Source: DAIDAN01 sp049303335 (GTDB lineage Archaea > Aenigmatarchaeota > Aenigmatarchaeia > Aenigmatarchaeales > DAIDAN01). Taken from it: a DNA stretch of 28,642 bases. Positions within the stretch are counted from its first letter, which is position 1. The number at the start of each line of letters is the position of its first letter. The notes under the pieces are model-generated. The model ran no database searches. It was not told the origin of the DNA and was given only the letters and a program-made list of their open reading frames with translations. Where the stretch lies: positions 1-28,642 of the forward strand of contig JBAQNA010000031.1 of the NCBI GenBank assembly GCA_049303335.1. The letters run 5' to 3'. Below, piece after piece: positions 1 through 6,588 of the stretch. The position numbers and the translations under genes were made by a program.

Positions 1-214
1 TTATTTCTATGTCAAACTTGGGCTCTGTAGAAATCCTATGATTATAGGGTGAGACAGCACATTCTTGTTATCTCTTCAGCCTGTTCACAATCCTTAAATA
101 TTTGCGCTTCCTATTTGACATGAGGCATCACCTTCTTGCGTAGATAACAAGAATGTGCTGTCTCACCCTATAATCATAGGATTTCTACAGAGCCCAAGTT
201 TGACATAGAAATAA
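1..214. repeat. Perfect 73-bp inverted repeat with 68-bp spacer
   Basis: Bases 1-73 are the exact reverse complement of bases 142-214; the 68 bases between them (74-141) do not pair. The repeat reaches the first base of the window, so it may extend further left. The right arm contains the last nine codons and the stop of the gene at 185-859 plus 43 bases beyond it. A perfect arm of this length is not a normal terminator. It could be a fold-back assembly artefact at a contig end, a foldback mobile element, or a recent inverted duplication of the gene's 3' end. The sequence shows the repeat; its cause is not determined. Confidence 0.95.
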
Positions 215-859
215 ACCAGTCATAACATAATAGTTAAAATCGTCCATACTTACTTTATCTGGCTTTAATTTCGGTAATAAATCTATAAAGTGTCCTAACT
301 CATACGTTTTAGTGTCTAAGTCTTTTATCCTAACTGTGCCCGACTTAACAGGATGACTAAGCCCCTTTATTTTGATTTGATTTATTATATATCTCTTCTT
401 TAGAAATATCGCTTTAAGCAAAAACTCAAAACATAGACCTAAATAAGTTCTATTCAAATAGTCTTTATTTCCCATGTTCTTTATATCGAATGGTTTTTTA
501 TAAAGCGAGAAAAAATATTCTGATCTATTTAAGAACTTGGAATAATCCTTTTTCGTATACTTGTAAAATTTTTGTTTATTCTTTTCTTTATACTTATCAA
601 AATCAAAACTTCTATCGTTATATGCATTTTTCAATTTATTTTTAATTTTAATGTCTGTTGAAGTTCGGTAATGCCTTATAAACCATAACAAAGATGCGTA
701 ATGTTCATGGAATGAAATATCTTCTAAATCTTGTATGAGCATCAAAAGTAGTGCATAATATTTCTTATTTTTTGGTTTTTTCAACTCAATCTCAATTATT
801 ATTCTAAGTCTATTAATCTCACATTTACTTAAAATTCTGTCAACTTTCTTCACTTTCAT
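185..859 (-). CDS. Unknown AT-rich protein, 224 aa, possibly HEPN-like
   Basis: I do not recognise this family. The protein is rich in Lys, Tyr, Phe and Asn and has no signal peptide or membrane segment. Around residues 140-165 it has a helix of the type GLCFEFLLKAIFL, followed after about 25 residues by LGHFIDLLPKL. This resembles the 'ExxLKA ... HxLxxLL' pattern of some HEPN-like helical proteins, but only weakly. The ATG at 859 has a GTGAT plus T-run upstream (GTGATATTTTTATG), supporting the start. Base composition is clearly more AT-rich than the neighbouring nusA, suggesting transfer. The C-terminus (residues 216-224 and stop) lies inside the 73-bp inverted repeat, so the natural end of the protein is uncertain. 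It may be truncated or altered by the repeat. Confidence 0.6.
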   Translation of the reverse strand: MKVKKVDRILSKCEINRLRIIIEIELKKPKNKKYYALLLMLIQDLEDISFHEHYASLLWFIRHYRTSTDIKIKNKLKNAYNDRSFDFDKYKEKNKQKFYKYTKKDYSKFLNRSEYFFSLYKKPFDIKNMGNKDYLNRTYLGLCFEFLLKAIFLKKRYIINQIKIKGLSHPVKSGTVRIKDLDTKTYELGHFIDLLPKLKPDKVSMDDFNYYVMTGLFLCQTWAL

Positions 860-889
860 AAAAATATCACGATTGAAACTAAAAACGAC

Positions 890-1312
890 TTATCTTACTT
901 CTATCTCCTTTATGCTCGAGTTCCTTTCGAGAATCTGCTTCAGAATCTTGATGTTTTCGCCGCCCTTGCCTATGACAGCTCCGCGCCTCGCCGCCTTTAT
1001 CAACGCTTTCCCGTCCTTAACGCCGACGCTTTTCGCGGAAGGCACGAGGTTCTTCACGAACTCCGCCTCGTCCTCCGAATATTCGAAAACCTTTATCATG
1101 CAACCCATCGCATCCTCCGCGTTTCTTATGTTTTCGCCGTTCTTGCCGATTGCCTTGCCCATCGCGCCCTTGTCTATCACGAACAATATTACGGGGCCGT
1201 CCTCGGTTTCGGTCTTGAGGCAGTCGTGCACGCGGCTGCGCGTTATCCTCTCAAAGGCGGATATCAGCTGGATTGTGTCGTTGTCGAAAGCGCGCATAAT
1301 CAGAACCTGCAT
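890..1312 (-). CDS. nusA: Archaeal NusA-like KH-domain transcription factor
   Basis: This 140-aa protein is the archaeal short form of NusA: two KH RNA-binding domains without the bacterial N-terminal and S1 domains. KH1 carries GKAIGKNGENI (GxxG at residues 56-59) and KH2 carries GAVIGKGGENI (GxxG at 115-118). In archaea the gene lies downstream of rpoA2 and rpl30e, exactly as here, and is thought to bind RNA during transcription elongation or termination. The ATG at 1312 is used; an in-frame ATG at 1297 is possible, and no clear Shine-Dalgarno decides between them. The usual next genes, rps12 and rps7, do not follow; an AT-rich foreign-looking gene and an inverted repeat do. Confidence 0.93.
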   Translation of the reverse strand: MQVLIMRAFDNDTIQLISAFERITRSRVHDCLKTETEDGPVILFVIDKGAMGKAIGKNGENIRNAEDAMGCMIKVFEYSEDEAEFVKNLVPSAKSVGVKDGKALIKAARRGAVIGKGGENIKILKQILERNSSIKEIEVR

Positions 1313-1456
1313 TTGTTTTTTGACACTGTGATATTAAAGTTAATCAGTTTGTTTTTTAACCGCCAGAAAGAGAATTAGTCCGATACATAATTTTCCTGTT
1401 TTACTTGTTCAGATTCGATTGTCGTGTTCGGGCATGCGCCGATGCCATTCGCAATT

Positions 1457-1807
1457 TCACTTTTTCTTCTGCTCCTCAAGAACCGCTAAGCTCGCTATCG
1501 AGAAAGGCTTTCCGCAAAACACGCCGAGCTGCTTTCCCGTTCCCTCGAAGTTTTCTATTTTTGTTCCCGAGATTTTCGCGCTGCTGTTTATGTCGTTCTT
1601 CGCGGATTCCGGGCAGTTGGAGGCGACAAAAATCATTTTCGGGCTTTTCAGCTTCAGCGCCTTCATCACGGAGCGGCTTCCGAAAAGTGCGTTTCCCTTC
1701 GCAACGGCCGCTTTCAAATCTTCAAGGATCGCGTCGGCTTTCGCGACATTCTCGCTTACAACGGCCTGCACGACATCCTTTTTGCTTTCGCTCTTTTTTC
1801 TTGCCAT
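1457..1807 (-). CDS. rpl30e: Ribosomal protein L30e (eL30)
   Basis: This 116-aa protein of the L30e/L7Ae fold binds the large ribosomal subunit. Diagnostic stretches are KGNALFGSRSVMKALK, the strand KMIFVASNCP, and the later LGVFCGKPFSIASLAVL. The N-terminus (ARKKSESKK) and C-terminus (EEQKKK) are lysine-rich. The ATG at 1807 is chosen over an in-frame GTG at 1816, because that GTG is better read as part of the ribosome-binding signal GTGATTTTTATG. The position between rpoA2 and nusA is the standard archaeal order. The 226-bp gap upstream is unusually long for this operon and is purine-rich on the coding strand. Confidence 0.93.
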   Translation of the reverse strand: MARKKSESKKDVVQAVVSENVAKADAILEDLKAAVAKGNALFGSRSVMKALKLKSPKMIFVASNCPESAKNDINSSAKISGTKIENFEGTGKQLGVFCGKPFSIASLAVLEEQKKK

Positions 1808-2033
1808 AAAAATCACATCAATATGGATTGAATTTCATTCTTCAGGTACGCTTTTTTCCGCCGCTGTTTTCTTTTTCGCCGGCTCGATTTTTATTTTTCG
1901 TTTTATGTTTCTGTCTGCTTTTTTTTCGCCCTCTTTTCTTGTTTCCGCTTTATCGCTTTCCCATTATCTCATTTCTTCTCTTTTTATTCCTTTGCTTTTT
2001 CCTTTCCCTGCTCCGCCTTGGCACAAAAACCTT

Positions 2034-3197
2034 TCAGGTTTTTGGCTCCGCCGAAAGCTCCGCTTTCGTGCGTTTCGGGCTGAACACGAGGTCGAACATT
2101 CCGGTGCCTATCGGAACCACTTGGTTTATCATCACGTTTTCCACTATGCTCTCAAGCTTGTCGGTCTCGCCGGCGAGCGAGCCGTTCGTGAGGTGCTTTA
2201 TCGTCTCCTCGAAGTTCGCCCTCGCGAGCAGCGAGCCTTTCGAGCCCGCGACTCCGTATCTTCCGATCGGCCTTATGAATCCGTCAACAGTCATCACGTC
2301 CGCAATTAAAAGTATGTGCCTGACGTCAACATCCAAACCCTGCCCGCCCAGAGTCGCCAGAGCCTCCCTGACTATCGCGGCGCGCGCAGCCTCTATTCCC
2401 AGCACTTTCGCAACCTCGTGAATGTCATTCGTGGTCGTCCTCGACGCGTCCACGCCATCGAACGTGAGGATTTTCGCGAGGTTCGTTCCGAGCGTCTTTA
2501 TCACCCACTCGTTTTCCTCCTCCGAGATTATGGCCTGCGTTATCCCCTTTATCCCCTTGATGTGCGTTTCAAGAAGCTTTGTCCGCAGCTTCTGCAGCTC
2601 CTTTATGGTGGCTTCCTCGTTTTTCGGCTTGATTGTTATGCTGTGCGTCTTCTGTTTCGCGTCAACGGTCTTTATCTCTTTCATGATGTCAAAAACTTTT
2701 GACAGGCTCAACCCGAAAGATTTCAGCTTCTTGTCGTCGAATACATATTCGACCTGCATGTTCAATATGTCAACGAACGCGCTGTCCATTATGCTTCCGA
2801 GGGTTATCTCCTGTATTTCCGAGACGATTTGCCTCGCCTTTTCTTTCGAGTTCCAGCTCTTCAGGAGATGGATTGTCATCAGCGGCGTCTGCGGCTCCTT
2901 TCTCGCGTCGAAAATTTCTATAAGCCTCGGCAGACCCTGCGTTACCTTTATCTCGACGGTTCCGGCGAGCTGGTACGAACGCATTGCCATTTGCGTGCCC
3001 GGCTCCGAAACGCTCTGCGCTGTCACGACTCCGACGGCCTCGCCGGGCTCGTATCTCGACTTGTTGTAGAGCAGGACAATCTTCTCGATAGCCTTCTGCT
3101 TCTGCGCCTCCGTGAGGTTGAACTCCGCGAAAGCCTTCCTCGTGTCCTCTATGATCTTCTGCGGCAGCACGTCCTTGTAATCTTTCAGGTCTGTCAT
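2034..3197 (-). CDS. rpoA2: DNA-directed RNA polymerase subunit A'' (Rpo1C)
   Basis: This 387-aa protein is the C-terminal part of the split largest subunit of archaeal RNA polymerase, contributing part of the bridge-helix/trigger-loop side and the jaw. The signature region runs from RYEPGEAVG (about residues 48-56) through SEPGTQM (64-70) to GLPRLIEIFDARKEP. The C-terminal block GSLLARANFEETIKHL is also typical. One position differs from the usual family form: Ser64 replaces the common Gly of the 'SIGEPGTQM' motif. The ATG at 3197 has GTGAATTTTTATG in front. It is separated from rpoA1 by a Nudix-like gene and a 43-codon ORF, which is unusual. Confidence 0.97.
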   Translation of the reverse strand: MTDLKDYKDVLPQKIIEDTRKAFAEFNLTEAQKQKAIEKIVLLYNKSRYEPGEAVGVVTAQSVSEPGTQMAMRSYQLAGTVEIKVTQGLPRLIEIFDARKEPQTPLMTIHLLKSWNSKEKARQIVSEIQEITLGSIMDSAFVDILNMQVEYVFDDKKLKSFGLSLSKVFDIMKEIKTVDAKQKTHSITIKPKNEEATIKELQKLRTKLLETHIKGIKGITQAIISEEENEWVIKTLGTNLAKILTFDGVDASRTTTNDIHEVAKVLGIEAARAAIVREALATLGGQGLDVDVRHILLIADVMTVDGFIRPIGRYGVAGSKGSLLARANFEETIKHLTNGSLAGETDKLESIVENVMINQVVPIGTGMFDLVFSPKRTKAELSAEPKT

Positions 3198-3217
3198 AAA
3201 AATTCACTTTGAATGCA

Positions 3218-3349
3218 TTAAATTACTCTGACAACATTACTAAATATCTTGTATTGATCTTCATTCATATTGACAATAATCGGTTTGCCATCCAAATCCA
3301 TTATCGGTTGATTCATATTATTCACAAGTTCTACTCTGTAAACAATCAT
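3218..3349 (-). CDS. Candidate small protein, 43 aa, in the rpo operon
   Basis: A short open frame starts at an ATG at 3349 and ends at TAA 20 bases before the rpoA2 start. It would encode MIVYRVELVNN followed by a mixed hydrophilic stretch with LDGKPIIVNMNEDQYKIF and a C-terminus of VVRVI. The start context (GATTTTTATG) matches the 'T-run ATG' context of rpl30e, rpoA2 and the gene at 859, which argues that it is translated. It fills most of the 190-base gap between the Nudix gene and rpoA2 on the operon strand. No family is recognised, and no Cys or catalytic motif is present. A chance ORF in an AT-rich spacer remains possible. Confidence 0.5.
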   Translation of the reverse strand: MIVYRVELVNNMNQPIMDLDGKPIIVNMNEDQYKIFSNVVRVI

Positions 3350-3387
3350 AAAAATCTTCTTTGTATTTTATCTCTTTTATTTTTTTC

Positions 3388-3795
3388 TTACAGTTTGTTT
3401 TCCTCAATCCGTTTCAGATACGCCATCACTTCGTTCGACACGGAAGTCGTGAAATACTCGATTACGCTCGTCGCGGGAACCCATTTCAGTTCCTTCAAGT
3501 CGCCGCCCGCTTTTTCATCCCCTTCGGCGGCGCAGTCAAAATAGACCGCGACAATGTCTATCTTCGCTTCGGGAATTTTTCTCGCCGAGGCGATTCCATT
3601 CACCGAAACGTCAAGCCCCGTCTCCTCCTTGGCAATCTTTTTTATTTCGCTTTCCAAATCCGCGCACACGATTTTTCCGCCGGGAAAAACCCAGCGCAAA
3701 TGCTCGACAAACTCGTCCTTTTCCTTTCTCGCGCCTATCAGGACTTTTCCGTTTTTGTGGATTATCGCCAAGCCGATCAAAAGATTTTTCATCAT
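3388..3795 (-). CDS. Nudix-like protein with degenerate Nudix box
   Basis: This 135-aa protein has the Nudix fold layout: an N-terminal strand LLIGLAIIHKNGKVLIGAR, then RWVFPGGKI (residues 34-42) and a helix ending AKEETGLDV (residues 55-63). The canonical box GX5EX7REUXEEXGU is only partly kept. The EE pair (57-58) and following Gly are present, but the Arg-Glu position reads Lys-Ile and the box is one residue short. Hydrolysis of a nucleoside-diphosphate-linked substrate is therefore uncertain; a binding or altered role is possible. It lies between rpoA1 and rpoA2 in the same direction, 39 bases after the rpoA1 stop, so it is probably cotranscribed. The start is the first of two consecutive ATG codons. 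Confidence 0.8.
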   Translation of the reverse strand: MMKNLLIGLAIIHKNGKVLIGARKEKDEFVEHLRWVFPGGKIVCADLESEIKKIAKEETGLDVSVNGIASARKIPEAKIDIVAVYFDCAAEGDEKAGGDLKELKWVPATSVIEYFTTSVSNEVMAYLKRIEENKL

Positions 3796-3834
3796 ACTGC
3801 TCTTCTGGTTTTCAAGCCTTAAATTCGCATCAGC

Positions 3835-6324
3835 TTATTTCAAAACGCTGCGCACAATATTCCTGACGTCCAATATTCCCCAATCCGACTTTGCGGGGTC
3901 GATGCCGTCCTCGCCGGGCTTGAACTGGATAACGACTTTCCTGTTGTCGCGAATCGTGTAATCGTACTCGAGCTTCAAGTCCTGCAGCGCGTTCATCAGC
4001 CTGCGCTCCATGTATCCTGATATCTTCGTGCGCAGCGACTTGTCCATTAAGTTTTCGCGGCCCGACATCGAGTTGAAGAAGAACTCGAAAACGTTCAGGC
4101 CCTTCTTGTAGCTGTTCGTGACGAAGCCGTGCGCCTCGGGCGAAAGCTCGCCCTGCATAAAGTGCGAAAGCGTGCGGTTGCGATATCCGCGATGTATCCT
4201 CTCGCCGAGAATCTTCTCCTGGCCGATAACGCCGGCCATTTGCACCAAGTGCGCCATTCCTCCTCGCGCTCCGGAGCGCGCCATCATCAATGCGCAGTTT
4301 GTTTTCATATCCTTCGAGACTATTCCCTCCGCCTCGTCCATCGCCCTCGTAAGCAGCTTGATTATGTGGGTCTCAAGGCTTTCATAAAGCGTCTTTCCGG
4401 GCAGGATGTCGATGTTTCCCGCCGCCGCCTTTTCTATCATCTCGTTTACCTCGTGCTTTATCTTTTCTATTCCCGTGTTTATGTCCGACTGCGCGGACGC
4501 GGAAATGTCAACGTCGCTCAGGCCGAACGAGATTCCCGTCCTCTGCAAATATTTTATTCCAAGAAGCGCCACCCTGTCTATGAACTTGTGAACATCCTCT
4601 ATTCCGTAATTCTTTTCTATCACGTCGATAAGCTTTCCGCTCTCGTTGCCGATGGCCTTCGTGTCAATGGCTCCCGCTTTCAGCTCGCCGTCTTTTATTA
4701 TAACGTACGAGTCGTGCTCGCAGTCGCCGTCCATGCACTTCTTGCAGCTCTTGAAAGCCTTTGCCTTGAACTCGATGTTCAGGCCTTTTGGCAGAAGCAT
4801 TGAAAACACTTCCTTGCCCGTATATTTTTTCTTGTTGAGCGTGAAATCGGCGCCCGGGCGCATTCCGGTTTCGCAAAGCAGCGAAAACACGTCCTCGCGC
4901 GAAAGCTCGTTGCCGAGCCTTGTAAGCATGTACACGCCGGAGATGTGGTCCTGCTCGCAGCCGATAATCGGGCCGCCGAATCGCGGGGAGCGAATATGCC
5001 TCTGCACTTCCATCAGAAGCTCCGCTTCCGATTGCGCCTCCTCGTTCTGTAAAACATGAAGGTTCATTTCATCGCCGTCAAAGTCCGCGTTGTAAGGGTG
5101 ACAGACGCAGACGTTCATAGTGAAAGTGTTCCACGGAGTTATTCGCACGCGGTGCCCCATTATGCTCATCCTGTGCAGAGAAGGCTGCCTGTTGAAAAGC
5201 ACTATGTCGCCGTTCTGGAGATGCCTCTCCACGGAATATCCGACCGTGATTTCTTTCGAGATTTCCTCCGCGTTCTCGGCTAAGACTTTCTTCCTCCTTC
5301 CGTCGGGCCTGATAACATAGTTCGCTCCCGGCCAGGTTTGCGCGTTCATTACAAGAGTGCGCAAATATTCGATATTTTTTTCCGTTACTGTCACAGGAAT
5401 TGTCATGTCCTTCGCAATCTTGAAAGGCACTCCCACCTCATTTATGCTTATGCTCGGGTCAGGCGAGATCACGGTTCTCGCGGAGAAGTTCACGCGCTTT
5501 CCCGTGAGGTTCTGCCTGAACCTTCCGTCCTTGGTCTTGAGCCTCTGCGACAAAGTTTTCAGCGGCCTGCCGGAGCGGTGCCTTGCCTGCGGGATGCCGA
5601 TAAGCTCGTTGTCGTAGAAAGTGGAAATATGATATTGCAAAAGTTCGTGCAAATCCTCGAGAATGAAATCGGGCGCGCCAATCAAAAGGTTTTCCTTGAG
5701 AATCTGGTTTATCCTTATGATGTCAACCAGCTTATGAGTGAGGTCATCCTCGCTCCTGTCTCCGGATTCCAGCGTTATCGAAGGGCGCACGGACACCGGC
5801 GGCACAGGCATTATAGTGAGAACGAGCCACTCAGGTCTTCCTCCCTTCACTCCCACCTTGTGCAAGTCCTCGTCGGGAATTTTTTCAAGCACTGCGCGGA
5901 CATCGGTCTGGGTCATCATCTTTCCGTTGTGCACGAATTGCGATGGTTTTTCCAGCTTGAGCGATTTTTTCTCCGCGCCGCAGTGCGGGCATTTTGATTT
6001 CGTGGTCTTTTTCTCCATGAGGTGACCGCACTCGAAACAGGTCAGCGACAGAAGTTTGTAAATCTGCTTCACGTAGAGAATGTGAATGACCGGTTTCACA
6101 AGTTCGATGTAGCCGAAGTGGCCGATGCAGTCGCCGAGCGTGCCGCCGCAAGTCCTGCAGCGCATTCCCGGGTCAATGACGCCGAGGTGCGGGTCCATTA
6201 CTCCGCCTTCCACCGGGTAGCCGTCGTTGTCGTACAGCTCCGCTTTCGTGACCTCGATTGCCGCCATCTTCTTCACCATCTGCGGCGACAGCAATCCGAA
6301 ATCGATTGACTTTATCAGGTTCAT
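3835..6324 (-). CDS. rpoA1: DNA-directed RNA polymerase subunit A' (Rpo1N)
   Basis: This is the N-terminal part of the split largest RNA polymerase subunit, about 829 aa. Zinc-binding clusters lie near the N-terminus (CRTCGG...CIGHFG, then CFECG...CPHCG). The absolutely conserved catalytic metal loop NADFDGDEMN lies at about residues 415-424 and holds the three Asp that bind active-site Mg. GKRVNFSARTVISPDP and NRQPSLHRMSIMGH are further family hallmarks. The ATG at 6324 is preferred to the in-frame GTG at 6333, because that GTG forms the GTGAT ribosome-binding element four bases ahead. The C-terminus ends at the usual A'/A'' split. A 264-base spacer separates it from rpoB. Confidence 0.98.
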   Translation of the reverse strand: MNLIKSIDFGLLSPQMVKKMAAIEVTKAELYDNDGYPVEGGVMDPHLGVIDPGMRCRTCGGTLGDCIGHFGYIELVKPVIHILYVKQIYKLLSLTCFECGHLMEKKTTKSKCPHCGAEKKSLKLEKPSQFVHNGKMMTQTDVRAVLEKIPDEDLHKVGVKGGRPEWLVLTIMPVPPVSVRPSITLESGDRSEDDLTHKLVDIIRINQILKENLLIGAPDFILEDLHELLQYHISTFYDNELIGIPQARHRSGRPLKTLSQRLKTKDGRFRQNLTGKRVNFSARTVISPDPSISINEVGVPFKIAKDMTIPVTVTEKNIEYLRTLVMNAQTWPGANYVIRPDGRRKKVLAENAEEISKEITVGYSVERHLQNGDIVLFNRQPSLHRMSIMGHRVRITPWNTFTMNVCVCHPYNADFDGDEMNLHVLQNEEAQSEAELLMEVQRHIRSPRFGGPIIGCEQDHISGVYMLTRLGNELSREDVFSLLCETGMRPGADFTLNKKKYTGKEVFSMLLPKGLNIEFKAKAFKSCKKCMDGDCEHDSYVIIKDGELKAGAIDTKAIGNESGKLIDVIEKNYGIEDVHKFIDRVALLGIKYLQRTGISFGLSDVDISASAQSDINTGIEKIKHEVNEMIEKAAAGNIDILPGKTLYESLETHIIKLLTRAMDEAEGIVSKDMKTNCALMMARSGARGGMAHLVQMAGVIGQEKILGERIHRGYRNRTLSHFMQGELSPEAHGFVTNSYKKGLNVFEFFFNSMSGRENLMDKSLRTKISGYMERRLMNALQDLKLEYDYTIRDNRKVVIQFKPGEDGIDPAKSDWGILDVRNIVRSVLK

Positions 6325-6361
6325 GGTTATCACAATTTATTTCATTAAATATTTTTTGTCT

Positions 6362-6499
6362 TCATTTCGTTTTCATTTCATTCTTACTTTCCCAACCTAT
6401 ACATCTACATCTGTAACTTGTTAGACTTTCCCCCTCTTTTGGTTTAGGATATTCATCGCTCAACTCTATGCGTGCCTTTCTTTCTTCTTTCCCTTCCAT
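6362..6499 (-). CDS. Possible small protein, 45 aa, between rpoB and rpoA1
   Basis: The rpoB-rpoA1 gap is unusually long for an archaeal polymerase operon. On the coding strand it contains one ATG-started frame of 45 codons, beginning MEGKEERKARIELSDEYPKP and containing an SYRCRCIGW stretch. The product would be very hydrophilic, with two Cys spaced CxC. A weak AGTGATGATTGGAT precedes the ATG. The whole gap is purine-rich on this strand, which by itself favours Lys/Glu/Arg-rich chance frames, so the evidence is thin. No known family is recognised. Confidence 0.25.
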   Translation of the reverse strand: MEGKEERKARIELSDEYPKPKEGESLTSYRCRCIGWESKNEMKTK

Positions 6500-6588
6500 A
6501 TCCAATCATCACTGTTTTAGTTTTTTCTTTCCGTTTGTTTCCAATATTTTATTTTATTTTCTTTTTCAGATTTTTATTTCCAACCTTT

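Noticed and set aside
873..6424. Many plus-strand open frames of 60-300 codons antisense to nusA, rpl30e, rpoA2 and rpoA1
   Set aside because: They mirror the GC-biased third positions of the strongly conserved minus-strand genes, have no family resemblance, and lack start signals.
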